64,000 nucleotides of DNA from UBA6019 sp035535055. Its GTDB lineage: Bacteria; Chloroflexota; Dormibacteria; Dormibacterales; Dormibacteraceae. The position numbers and the translations under genes are program-made. Shown piece after piece: positions 31,978 to 42,705 of this stretch (positions are counted from its first letter, which is position 1; every line of letters begins with the position of its first letter). The notes beneath the pieces are model-generated. The model was not told where the DNA came from and searched no databases. It saw only the letters and a program-made list of their open reading frames with translations. The stretch spans positions 1 to 64,000 of the forward strand of contig DATLQT010000083.1 in NCBI GenBank assembly GCA_035535055.1, in the 5' to 3' direction.

Positions 31978-32522
31978 CCGCCGACCAGTTCTTCTGGATG
32001 CTCTCCCGGGTGAGCGGCCTCAGCGCCTACGCCGCGCTGGCGATCTCGCTCCTGAGCGGCGCGGCAATCCGCTCGGGCCTGCTGGGCGACGTCGGCAGCA
32101 ACCGCGCGCTCCGGGCGACCCACGAGTTCACCGCGATCCTCTGGATACCCCTCGGCCTGCTGCACATCCTGTCCCTGCTACTGGACCCCACCGCGCGGAT
32201 CGTCCCCGTCGACGTCTTCGTTCCCTTGCTCGCCGGCTACGACGCCGCCGGCCGGCTGGCGGTTGGACTGGGCACCGTCGGCTTCGACCTGATGATCGTC
32301 GTCGCGTTCACCGGTTGGCTGCGTGGGCGGATGGACCGCCGCGCCTGGACCTGGATCCACCGGCTGGCCTACGTCGCCTTTGCGCTCAGCTTCCTCCACG
32401 CCGTCCTGGGCGGCACTGACTTCAACGAGCCGGCGGTCAGTGCGCTCACCTGGTCCACGGCGGTAGCGCTGGGTGTCGTCAGCCTCGGGCGGGCCCTGTG
32501 GGGGCGGCTGCCGGCGGGCTGA
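31974..32522 (+). CDS. ferric reductase-like transmembrane protein
   Basis: About 182 residues in five to six membrane helices. The likely heme-ligand histidines lie in ATHEFTAILWIPLGLLHILSLLL and WTWIHRLAYVAFALSFLHAVLGG, the spacing seen in ferric_reduct/MsrQ-type cytochromes. The GTG at 31974 overlaps the apbE stop (GTGA) and is preferred to the upstream frame at 31950. Next to ApbE it may move electrons across the membrane to the secreted DUF1501/1800 proteins or a flavoprotein elsewhere. Its end overlaps the PrsW-type gene by 44 bp. Confidence 0.82.
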   Translation: MTADQFFWMLSRVSGLSAYAALAISLLSGAAIRSGLLGDVGSNRALRATHEFTAILWIPLGLLHILSLLLDPTARIVPVDVFVPLLAGYDAAGRLAVGLGTVGFDLMIVVAFTGWLRGRMDRRAWTWIHRLAYVAFALSFLHAVLGGTDFNEPAVSALTWSTAVALGVVSLGRALWGRLPAG

Positions 32523-33867
32523 CGCGCAGCTCCAGCACCCGGCGGCGCAGCTCGTGCTCCGCCGCCAGGGGCTCGTCGATCCCCCGGCGCTCGCGTTGCC
32601 AGCGCTCGAGGGCCAGAGCGACCTGGGCCCGCTGCAGCCGGGCCAGGCGGACGTAACCGCGGGGTCCGGCAGCCAGCCGCGCCCGCAGCCGGCGGCCGGG
32701 GCTGCAAAGGATCGCCACCTCCTCGGCCAAGATCGCGCCGGAGCCGCTGGCAGCCTCGAGCGCCAGCTGCCGCTCGAGGCTCCTGCCCTCGATGCGCCGG
32801 CCCATCAGAAGGAGCACGACGACCACGGCGGTGAATGGCCCGTTCATCGCCAGCACCCGGAGGTGCACCTGGACCAGCGTGAAGGCACCGGTCCCGAGCG
32901 GGAAGAAGGTCAGCCAGGCGTCCCAGGCGAAGTGGGCGGCGATCGCGGCCAGGAACCCGGAGGTGATGGCGATCACCTGCCGCCGGCGCCCCGGCAGCTG
33001 GCGCGCGATGCCGATCCCGGCTCCGACCAGCGCCGTGTAGGAGGCGTGGCCGAAGAAGAGGTCGAGGACCTGCCGGTGATACCACTGAAAGCCCGCCGCG
33101 TAGGGCCCGAAGAGTGAATCAAGGTAGGTCATGTAGCCGATCGTCTCCATGAAGTTGAAGCCGAGGCCGACGGCCGCTCCGTAGACGATCCCGTCCACGA
33201 CGTCGTTGAACTCGTCGCGCATGACGAGGTAGAGCAGCAGCAGGGCGCTCCCCTTGGCCAGCTCCTCGACCACGCCCGCGCTGAACGCGTTGGACGCCTC
33301 GAGGCCGTGCCCAGGGACGAGCGCATTGACCGCCCAGGCCTGGAAGATCTCCTCCGCCCAGAGGACGAGGCTGGTCGCGACGACCGCCCCCCAGAGGGTC
33401 GCGACGAGGACCAGCCGCCAGGGCTCCTTCTGCTCACGGTCCAGCCGCCTCACGACCCAGAGCCCGGCCGCCGTGGTGGGCAGGCAGGCGAGCGTGGAAA
33501 GGGCCGTCGCTCCCGGACCCGCCTCTTCGGTGAAGAGGAAGACGTCCAGGAGGAGCAGCCAGAGCAGGATCGCGAGGGCGAGAAGCGTGACCGCCCACAG
33601 CTGGTGCCGCCGGCGCTCGGCCGAGTCGCGCTCCACGGCGCGGATGCCGATCCAGGTGGCGCCGGCGACCAGCGCCACCGCGGGCAGGCCGAGCAGCAGC
33701 CCGCGGCTCGGGATCCGGTCGAGGGACAGGTAGCTGAGGCTCGAGCTGCCGACCAGGGCGAGGAAGAGGAGGGCGCCGAGGACGGCCGCGACCAGGTACC
33801 GAGCCGGGCGGCGGTGCCGAGGATTGGCCGAACGGGGCTGGGGCTGGGTCGCCTGGGCCACGCTCAC
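32479..33867 (-). CDS. PrsW-family intramembrane metalloprotease
   Basis: This 462-residue membrane protein has about nine helices. PrsW signatures are the EExxK motif (SAGVVEELAKGSALLL), FNFMETIGYMTYL, FFGHASYTALVGAGIG and HFAWDAW. PrsW-type proteases cleave membrane anti-sigma factors at site 1 or act as prenyl-peptidase-like enzymes. The N-terminal 30 residues are basic and cytoplasmic; a long charged tail follows the last helix. Its target is not evident, though two ECF/anti-sigma units lie in this window. It overlaps the preceding gene by 4 nt. Confidence 0.86.
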   Translation of the reverse strand: MSVAQATQPQPRSANPRHRRPARYLVAAVLGALLFLALVGSSSLSYLSLDRIPSRGLLLGLPAVALVAGATWIGIRAVERDSAERRRHQLWAVTLLALAILLWLLLLDVFLFTEEAGPGATALSTLACLPTTAAGLWVVRRLDREQKEPWRLVLVATLWGAVVATSLVLWAEEIFQAWAVNALVPGHGLEASNAFSAGVVEELAKGSALLLLYLVMRDEFNDVVDGIVYGAAVGLGFNFMETIGYMTYLDSLFGPYAAGFQWYHRQVLDLFFGHASYTALVGAGIGIARQLPGRRRQVIAITSGFLAAIAAHFAWDAWLTFFPLGTGAFTLVQVHLRVLAMNGPFTAVVVVLLLMGRRIEGRSLERQLALEAASGSGAILAEEVAILCSPGRRLRARLAAGPRGYVRLARLQRAQVALALERWQRERRGIDEPLAAEHELRRRVLELRVSPPAAAPTGPARG

Positions 33868-34349
33868 GTCCGTTCCACCTCAACCAGCCGCCGAGCCAGG
33901 ACCTCGACCGCCTGCCCGCGCGAGAGCCGCTCGACCACGAAGAGATAGGTGCCGGGGATGTTCTCCTTGAGGCCCTGGGGTAGGGCGACGGGCACCGCGC
34001 CGCTGCCGATGCTGCCCGCCGTCGCCGGCCCGACCTGGCCGACCACCTCGCCGAAGGAGTCGAACCAGCGCGCCGCGACGGTCGTCTGGGATGGGATGCT
34101 CGACCAGTCGACGACCGCAGCGAAGGGCTGGCCGCGACCGAACCGCTCCGCCGCCGCCCCGCTGGTGGTTCGAGTGCTCGGGTCGTACGCGTAGACCCCG
34201 GTGATCCTGGCCGTGGTCCCGGTGGCTTGTCCGGGTGGCTCAAAGCTCAGGAACTCGACCAGCCCGGCGGCGAAGATCAGGAGGGCCATCAGGCCGACCA
34301 GCCGGATCGCCCGGTAGAGAGGATCGATCTCGTCGGGCCACCCGGTCAC
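33864..34349 (-). CDS. membrane-anchored hypothetical protein
   Basis: This 161-residue protein has one N-terminal membrane segment (about 16-34) and an extracytoplasmic beta-rich domain: ATGTTARITGVYAYDPSTRTT, PFAAVVDWSSIPSQTTVAARWFDSFGEVV and a final YLFVVERLSRGQAVEVLARRLVEV. No family is recognised. Its ATGA overlap with the PrsW-type gene suggests it may be a substrate, chaperone or sensor for that protease. Confidence 0.65.
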   Translation of the reverse strand: MTGWPDEIDPLYRAIRLVGLMALLIFAAGLVEFLSFEPPGQATGTTARITGVYAYDPSTRTTSGAAAERFGRGQPFAAVVDWSSIPSQTTVAARWFDSFGEVVGQVGPATAGSIGSGAVPVALPQGLKENIPGTYLFVVERLSRGQAVEVLARRLVEVERT

Positions 34350-34377
34350 TGGTGGAAGCGAGTTTACGAGCCGTGGG

Positions 34378-34383
34378 TATACT
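34378..34383 (+). promoter_or_regulatory. -10 element of the tRNA-Leu(CAG) promoter
   Basis: TATACT lies 12 bp before the mature tRNA 5' end. No clear -35 is present at 17 bp. Confidence 0.45.
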
Positions 34384-34395
34384 TTTCGACTCGCC

Positions 34396-34481
34396 GCGGC
34401 GGTGGCGGAACGGCAGACGCGCTAGGTTCAGGACCTAGTGGGAGCAATCCCGTGGAGGTTCAAATCCTCTTCGCCGCACCA
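34396..34481 (+). tRNA. tRNA-Leu(CAG)
   Basis: An 86-nt class-II tRNA with acceptor GCGGCGG paired to TCGCCGC, anticodon arm CTAGG-TTCAGGA-CCTAG (anticodon CAG), a long variable arm, T arm GAGG-TTCAAAT-CCTC and encoded CCA. The last 22 bases overlap the antisense 3' end of the MFS gene. Confidence 0.95.
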
Positions 34482-35902
34482 ACGTCCTCTATCCCGGCAA
34501 GTGCTCCTGGTCGCACAAGCATCTCGGCGACAGCTCTCGGCTGGCGGGGGCCCAGCTGGCTCGAGACGATCGCCGAACCGGCGGCAATCAGGGCTGAGAT
34601 CGCGAACCAGGCGTCGAAGGACGTCATGCTGTTTCTCGCGGCGCCGCTACCCAGGACCGCCACCGCGAGCGCGACGCCCACCACCGCGCCGACCTGGCGG
34701 GCGGTCTGGTTGACTGCTCCGCCGACCGCGAAGCGGTTGGCCGGGATGGCGGACACCGAGGCAGCGCTGAGGATCGGGAAGCTGATGCCGATCCCGATCC
34801 CGAGGAGGATCGCGGCCGGCAGCCACGCCGGGAGGTAGTCGGCCTCCGGCCCCACAAGCAGGCGCATCCACAGGGCCCCGGCCGCGTAGGCCAGGCCACC
34901 GGCGACTGCAAGCCATCGGAAGCCCCAGCGGTTGGCGAACCGGCCGGCGATCGGGCCCGTCAATGCGGCCATCACGGGGGTCGGCGTGATCGCCAGCGCC
35001 GCCGCGAAGAGGCCGTAGTGCCAGACGGCGGTCAGGAAGAGGATGCCCACCAGGACCTGCCCGTAGAAGCTCACCGAGAAGACGAGCGCGGCCAGGTTGG
35101 CGACAGAGAAGGTCCGGATCCGGAAAAGCGAGAGGTTGAGCAGTGGCTCGGGGTGCCGGAGGCTCCGGACCACGAAGGCAGGGAAGAGAACGGCGGCGAC
35201 TGCGAAGGAAAGGATGACGCGGCGATCAAGCCAGCCCCAGTCCGGGCCCTCGACGATCCCGAGGGCGAGGCAGGCGAGGGCGAGGCACAGGATGACCACG
35301 CCCGCCAGGTCGGGGATCCGACGCCGGTCGGCCTCCGCCGACTCGCCGAGGAACGCCCTGCCCAGCAATGCGGAGACGAGCGCGATGGGTACGTAGACGA
35401 AGAAGACCCAGCGCCACTGGGCCGCCTGCACGATCGAGGCGCCGAGCGTCGGGCCGAGTGCCGCGCCGAGCGAGGAGATGGCGCCCCAGATGGTCACCAC
35501 CGTGGCGCGCTCCCGGCTCGAGAACGCGGCCAGGAGCAGCGCGAGGGAGGATGGCATGACCAGTGCGCTGCCGACTCCCTGCACGACCCGACCCGCGACC
35601 AGGTAGGGGACTGTGGGCGCCAGTCCACAGGCCAGCGAACCGGCGGCGAAGACCACAAGGCCGATCCCGAAGACCCTCCGCCGGCCCCAGCGGTCGGCGG
35701 CGCGGCCCGCCGGAATCAGGAGCGCTCCGAAGACGATGTTGTGGCTGTTCAGCACCCAGGAGAGGTCCGCCCTCGAGCTGTCCGGGAAGGAGACGGCCAG
35801 CGCTGGGAAGGCGACGGCCATCACGAGCAGGTTCAGCGAGACGAGGAAGACCGGCAGCCCGGTGATCAGGAGCACGGCGAGGCGTCGCGGTGCGAGCACC
35901 AA
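34460..35902 (-). CDS. MFS transporter, EmrB/QacA type
   Basis: This 480-residue protein has 14 predicted helices. The MFS motif A variant is in GRAADRWGRRRVFGIG (about 65-80) and motif C in GAISSLGAALGPTLGA. DHA2-type members export drugs or dyes by proton antiport. Start codon 35902 (TTG or GTG context) is adjacent to an HxlR operator region shared with the divergent regulator. Its stop (34460-34462) lies inside the tRNA-Leu gene on the other strand, so the last seven codons are complementary to the tRNA. Confidence 0.9.
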   Translation of the reverse strand: MVLAPRRLAVLLITGLPVFLVSLNLLVMAVAFPALAVSFPDSSRADLSWVLNSHNIVFGALLIPAGRAADRWGRRRVFGIGLVVFAAGSLACGLAPTVPYLVAGRVVQGVGSALVMPSSLALLLAAFSSRERATVVTIWGAISSLGAALGPTLGASIVQAAQWRWVFFVYVPIALVSALLGRAFLGESAEADRRRIPDLAGVVILCLALACLALGIVEGPDWGWLDRRVILSFAVAAVLFPAFVVRSLRHPEPLLNLSLFRIRTFSVANLAALVFSVSFYGQVLVGILFLTAVWHYGLFAAALAITPTPVMAALTGPIAGRFANRWGFRWLAVAGGLAYAAGALWMRLLVGPEADYLPAWLPAAILLGIGIGISFPILSAASVSAIPANRFAVGGAVNQTARQVGAVVGVALAVAVLGSGAARNSMTSFDAWFAISALIAAGSAIVSSQLGPRQPRAVAEMLVRPGALAGIEDVGAAKRI

Positions 35903-35907
35903 CCGAG

Positions 35908-35968
35908 CCTAGCAGTGTCAGTTCTATAAAGCAACTCAATACTGACATCACGCAACTGACACGCTAGG
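35908..35968. promoter_or_regulatory. operator region for the HxlR regulator
   Basis: CCTAGCAGTGTCAGTT (35908-35923) and AACTGACACGCTAGG (35954-35968) form a nearly perfect inverted repeat, one base apart in length. A third half-site ACTGACA lies between (35941-35947). The array covers both divergent promoters. Confidence 0.62.
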
Positions 35969-35979
35969 ATGGGGGTGCG

Positions 35980-36456
35980 ATGAAGAGGACCAGCTTCGCC
36001 CGAATGGAGTGTTCGATCGCCCAGAGCCTCGAGGTGGTGGGCGAGTGGTGGACCCTGCTCGTCGTTCGCGACGCCTTCCTCGGCGTGCGCCGCTTCGAGG
36101 ATTTCCAGCGTCGGCTGGGGGTCTCCCGCAACGTCCTCACCGAGCGCCTCGCCAAGCTGGTCGACAACGGGATCCTGGAGCCGGTCCGCTACCTGGAGCA
36201 CCCGCCCCGGAGCGAGTACCGCCTCACCGACAAGGGCCGCGACCTCTACCCGGTCATCGTCTCGCTCCGCCAATGGGGCGACCGCTGGATGCAGGATGGC
36301 CCGCCCCCGGTCGTTGTCCGGCACCTCGACTGCGGGATGGAGACCGAGGCGGTGCTGACCTGCAGCCACTGTGGCGGCCCCATCACGGCCCGCAACGTGC
36401 GGGCCAGCGGATCGGTGGTTCCCTCGGAGTCGGAACGCCCGGTGCCGGTCGCCTAG
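35980..36456 (+). CDS. HxlR-family transcriptional regulator
   Basis: This 158-residue winged-helix protein opens CSIAQSLEVVGEWWTLLVVRDAFLGVRRF, the HxlR signature with a conserved Cys (C11, often a redox or aldehyde sensor), then FQRRLGVSRNVLTERLAKLVDNGILEPVRY and YRLTDKGRDLYPVI. A C-terminal CSHC pair (LTCSHCGGPI) may bind metal, which is unusual. It is divergent from the MFS exporter, with repeated operators between them, so it likely controls that exporter and itself. Confidence 0.9.
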   Translation: MKRTSFARMECSIAQSLEVVGEWWTLLVVRDAFLGVRRFEDFQRRLGVSRNVLTERLAKLVDNGILEPVRYLEHPPRSEYRLTDKGRDLYPVIVSLRQWGDRWMQDGPPPVVVRHLDCGMETEAVLTCSHCGGPITARNVRASGSVVPSESERPVPVA

Positions 36457-36520
36457 CGACCGGGATTCCGCCTCCGCGGACGGAATAGGCCGGCCGAACG
36501 GTCGCGTTCAATTGGCTGAA

Positions 36521-36895
36521 ATGGAACAGCCTGGAATTGAGTCGATCGCCGGCCTCGGCCCGATGGGCGTGATCGATATCACGACGACCGGCCGGCGCAG
36601 CGCAGAGCCGCGCCGGATCGAGATCGTCTATCACGTGATCGAGGGGCGGCTCTACCTGAGCGGTCAGCCGCGCCCGAACCGGCGCAGCTGGCTGGCCAAC
36701 CTCGACGCCGATCCGAACCTCACCCTGCACCTGCGCCAGCCCTCCGAGCGGGACGTCCGCGCCAGGGCGCGAGTCATCGACGAAGAAGCCGAGCGCCGCC
36801 GAGTCCTCGGGCCGGTCGCGCGCAGCTGGAAGCGCGACGATGTCGACCTGATGGTCGAGCAGAGCCCGCTGGTCGAGGTGACCCTAACCGACTGA
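36521..36895 (+). CDS. deazaflavin (F420)-dependent nitroreductase-like (DDN) protein
   Basis: This 124-residue split-barrel protein reads MGVIDITTTGRRSAEPRRIEI and VYHVIEGRLYLSGQPRPNRRSWLANLDADPNLTLHL, the DDN/PPOX core. Family members bind F420 or FMN and reduce quinones or nitro compounds. ATG 36521 is preferred, with a TTG three codons earlier as an alternative. The window shows no other F420-linked gene. It stands alone after the HxlR gene. Confidence 0.8.
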   Translation: MEQPGIESIAGLGPMGVIDITTTGRRSAEPRRIEIVYHVIEGRLYLSGQPRPNRRSWLANLDADPNLTLHLRQPSERDVRARARVIDEEAERRRVLGPVARSWKRDDVDLMVEQSPLVEVTLTD

Positions 36896-36921
36896 CCAGA
36901 AGTCTTCCAGTTCTGCCTGGC

Positions 36922-37431
36922 TCAGGAGGTCAGCAGCTCGGTGATCGCGTCCACGATCGCGGGATCCTCGGGAGTGGTCTTGGACCGGAAGCGCCGCACC
37001 ACCCTTCCGTCGCGGCCGACCAGGAACTTCTCAAAGTTCCACTTGACGTTGCCGGCCTTGCCCTCGTCGTCCGGTGAGCTGGTCAGGATCTCGTAGAGCG
37101 GGTGCTGGTTGGGTCCCTTGACGTCGAGCTTGGAGTAGAGAGGGAAGCTGACCCCGTAGTTCTGGCTGCAGAACTCCTCGATCTGCTCCGGTGTGCCGGG
37201 CTCTTGGCCGAAGAACTGGTTGCAGGGAAAGCCGAGGACGGTGAACCCCCGATCCCCGTACGCGTCGTAGAGCCGCTGCAGTCCCGCGTACTGCCGTGTG
37301 AAGCCGCACTTCGAGGCCACGTTGACGATGAGGAGGACCTTGCCTTCGTGCTCGGCGAGGCGAGCGGGCGCGCCGTTGAGGAGCGGCTGCGCAACCTCGT
37401 GGATGGAGCGGCCGGCTTCTGATGTCTTCAT
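36922..37431 (-). CDS. glutathione peroxidase family protein (cysteine type)
   Basis: This 169-residue protein has the full thioredoxin-like peroxidase triad: C42 in NVASKCGFT, Q72 in GFPCNQFFGQEP and W131 in VKWNFEKFLVGRDG. A cysteine codon (TGC), not TGA, encodes the active site, so it is not a selenoprotein. EFCSQNYGV (C88) may be the resolving Cys for thioredoxin recycling. It reduces hydroperoxides in the cytoplasm. It is divergent from the sensor kinase at 37558. Confidence 0.94.
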   Translation of the reverse strand: MKTSEAGRSIHEVAQPLLNGAPARLAEHEGKVLLIVNVASKCGFTRQYAGLQRLYDAYGDRGFTVLGFPCNQFFGQEPGTPEQIEEFCSQNYGVSFPLYSKLDVKGPNQHPLYEILTSSPDDEGKAGNVKWNFEKFLVGRDGRVVRRFRSKTTPEDPAIVDAITELLTS

Positions 37432-37557
37432 GTCGAAGGAAGAAGACCCGAGGTCACCCGACTATTCCGGTGGGACCCCGCTCGCCGGTTCAAGAGTTGT
37501 CGCCCCCTGGACTACCTGACTGTCAGCTAAAGATGTACCCTCACAGCCAGTCTTTCG

Positions 37558-39348
37558 ATGACAGGAGTACTCCAGGTCCTGCAATACGCGGCCAGCCTGG
37601 TCTTCGTCCTCCTCGGACTCCTCACGCTGCGCGACTTCCTCCGCCATCGCGAGCGCAGCCGCGGCTTCCTGGCGCTGGCGATCGGGCTCCTCGGCGTGGT
37701 CTCGCTGGGTGGGCTGGTGCAGCGCTTCACGGGTTCTCTGGGCGCCCCCTTTCAGGACCTTCTGGTCGTGGTGCTGCTCGCCTCTGGGTACGCACTGCTC
37801 CTGTTTCGAAGCAGCTTCATCCCGGTTGCCCCCCGAACGCAGTGGATCACCCTGGGCGGATTGATCCTGGTCGCGGGCGTCTACATCGTCCTCTATGGAG
37901 GAGGCGGCGGCGGCTCGCCGAGCTCCCTCCAGGCCGGGGCGACGGCGCTGGTGGTGGGCGCCTGGAGCGCCTGCGTGGCGGAGCCGATAGTCCGCTTCTG
38001 GATCGCCTCCTCCGACAAGCCGGCGGTCCAGCGAGGCAGGCTGCGCAGCCTCTCCGTCGGCTTCGGATCGCTGGTCGTGATCCTCATCTTCGCGGCCCTC
38101 GGCAGCGGCGCCCCCCGGCCTCCGGTGGCGCAGCTCTTCACGCAGCTGGTCGCCCTGCTGGCGGCGCCCCTTCTCTATCTCGCCTTCTCTCCGCCGCGCT
38201 GGTTGCGCCGCGAGTGGGCCTACCCCGAGGAGCAGGAATACCGTGACGCGGTCCGCGAGCTGCTCCTCTTCAGTCCGACGCGTCAGAGGGTGGCCGAGCG
38301 CGCCCTGGAGTGGGCGATCCGCTTCGTGGGCGCGGATGCCGGCTTCATCGCCGACGCCGACGGGTCCGTCCTGGCGGCGAGCGGGATCGACGAGAGCCAG
38401 GCGGAGCGGCTCCAGGGGCAGCTTGGCGCACCGTCCGACGACCCGACGCACCGGATTCACGACGGCCAGCAGCAGACGGCGGTCGTGATCCCGCTTCCCC
38501 TCAGCACCGGGACGGGGGTCCTCGCCGTGATCGCCGGTGCCTTCACGCCGTTCTTCGGGAGCGACGAGGTGGGCCGCCTCACCGGCTACGCGGCCAATAT
38601 CACCGCCGGCCTCGACCGTGCCGTCCTGACCGAGCGGATCGCCGCCCTGGAGCGGACCAAGACCGAATTCCTGAACCTCGCCTCACACGAGTTGCGCGGT
38701 CCGATCACGGTCATCCGCGGCTACCTGTCGATGCTCGATCGCGGATCGCTGGGTGAGATTCCCGAGCAGGCGCGCAAAGCGCTGCCGGTCCTCACCGCCA
38801 AGGCGGACGAGATGAACGGGCTGGTCGAGCAGATGATCGAAGCGGCACGGCTCGAGGATGGCCGGCTGGAGCTCTCGACACGGCGCGCTGACCTGCGCGA
38901 GGTCGTCCGCCTGGCGATCGAGATGGCCCAGCCGTTAACCGATTCGACCCATGCCCTGGTCTTCGACAGCCCGGACATCGAGGTGCCGGTGATGATCGAC
39001 GTCGAGCGGATCAGCACCGTGGTCGGGAACCTGCTCAGCAACGCGATCAAGTACTCGCCCGCCGGTGGCTCCGTCACCTGCAGCGTGGCCCTCGAGGACC
39101 ACGTCGGCAAGGTCGTCGTCACCGACCAGGGCGTCGGCATCCCGGCCGACCGGATCGACTGCCTCTTCACCCGCTTCGGCCGAATCGTCACCCCGGAGAC
39201 GAGCCACATCCCCGGCACCGGCCTCGGCCTCTACCTGTCTCGCGAGCTCGCTCGCCTCCACGGCGGCGACCTGACCGCGACCTCGATCCAGGGCCAGGGC
39301 AGCACCTTCACCCTCGCCGTTCCCCTCATGGAGGAAGCCAGAGCTTGA
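37558..39348 (+). CDS. membrane sensor histidine kinase
   Basis: This 596-residue protein has about seven N-terminal helices (residues 1-225, 7TM-like sensor), a GAF-like domain (about 240-360), a HisKA domain with H377 in NLASHELRGPITVIRGYL and an HATPase domain (about 480-590) with N box NLLSNAIKYSPAGG, G1 DQGVGIP and G2 GTGLGLYLSRELARLHGG. The stop overlaps the response regulator by 4 nt, so they are a cognate pair. The signal is unknown. It shares a 126-bp divergent region with the peroxidase, perhaps hinting at redox input. Confidence 0.9.
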   Translation: MTGVLQVLQYAASLVFVLLGLLTLRDFLRHRERSRGFLALAIGLLGVVSLGGLVQRFTGSLGAPFQDLLVVVLLASGYALLLFRSSFIPVAPRTQWITLGGLILVAGVYIVLYGGGGGGSPSSLQAGATALVVGAWSACVAEPIVRFWIASSDKPAVQRGRLRSLSVGFGSLVVILIFAALGSGAPRPPVAQLFTQLVALLAAPLLYLAFSPPRWLRREWAYPEEQEYRDAVRELLLFSPTRQRVAERALEWAIRFVGADAGFIADADGSVLAASGIDESQAERLQGQLGAPSDDPTHRIHDGQQQTAVVIPLPLSTGTGVLAVIAGAFTPFFGSDEVGRLTGYAANITAGLDRAVLTERIAALERTKTEFLNLASHELRGPITVIRGYLSMLDRGSLGEIPEQARKALPVLTAKADEMNGLVEQMIEAARLEDGRLELSTRRADLREVVRLAIEMAQPLTDSTHALVFDSPDIEVPVMIDVERISTVVGNLLSNAIKYSPAGGSVTCSVALEDHVGKVVVTDQGVGIPADRIDCLFTRFGRIVTPETSHIPGTGLGLYLSRELARLHGGDLTATSIQGQGSTFTLAVPLMEEARA

Positions 39349-39834
39349 CCATCAGCGCCCTCTTGCCACCCATCCCGCCGACCGGGCTGGCCCGAGGGCA
39401 AACGTTCCGGCTCGACGATGGCGCCGGGCGGCCACCGCGGATCCTGATGATCGAGGACGACCACACCATCGCCACCATGTACCGCTGCCAGCTCCAGGCG
39501 GACGGCTTCGAGGTCAGGCTCGCCACCGATGGGGCGTACGGTCTTCACCTGGCGCAGGCGGATCCGCCCGACCTGGTGCTGCTCGACGTCCGGATCTCCA
39601 AGCTGGACGGCATCGAGGTGCTGAAGACGATGCGGACCGATCCTCGCCTGGTGGCCCCGCCCGTGCTGATCCTCTCCAACTACAGCAACGGCGCCATGGT
39701 TCGCGAGGGGCTCGCACTCGGCGCTCGCGAATACCTGGTCAAGTCGCAGACGACCCACTCGGAGCTGGCGGAGAAGATCCGGAGCCACCTGCCGCATCCA
39801 GCTGAAAGTTGCTCGGGCTCGGGAGGCACGCGCC

Positions 39835-42642
<2,808 letters not shown>

Positions 42643-42660
42643 GGCTTCCTGTGTGCTAAC

Positions 42661-42694
42661 GGCCCCGGGGCGGGATCACTGCTCTCCCGGGGCC
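42661..42694 (-). terminator. strong hairpin between acyl-CoA synthetase and kinase genes
   Basis: GGCCCCGGG and CCCGGGGCC form a perfect 9-bp stem with a 16-nt loop in the 63-bp gap. There is no U-tract, so it may end transcription weakly or act as a processing or attenuation hairpin. Confidence 0.45.
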
Positions 42695-42705
42695 GATAGT
42701 TTCGC

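Noticed and set aside
36922..37431. Glutathione peroxidase as a second selenoprotein
   Set aside because: The active-site codon is TGC, a true cysteine.
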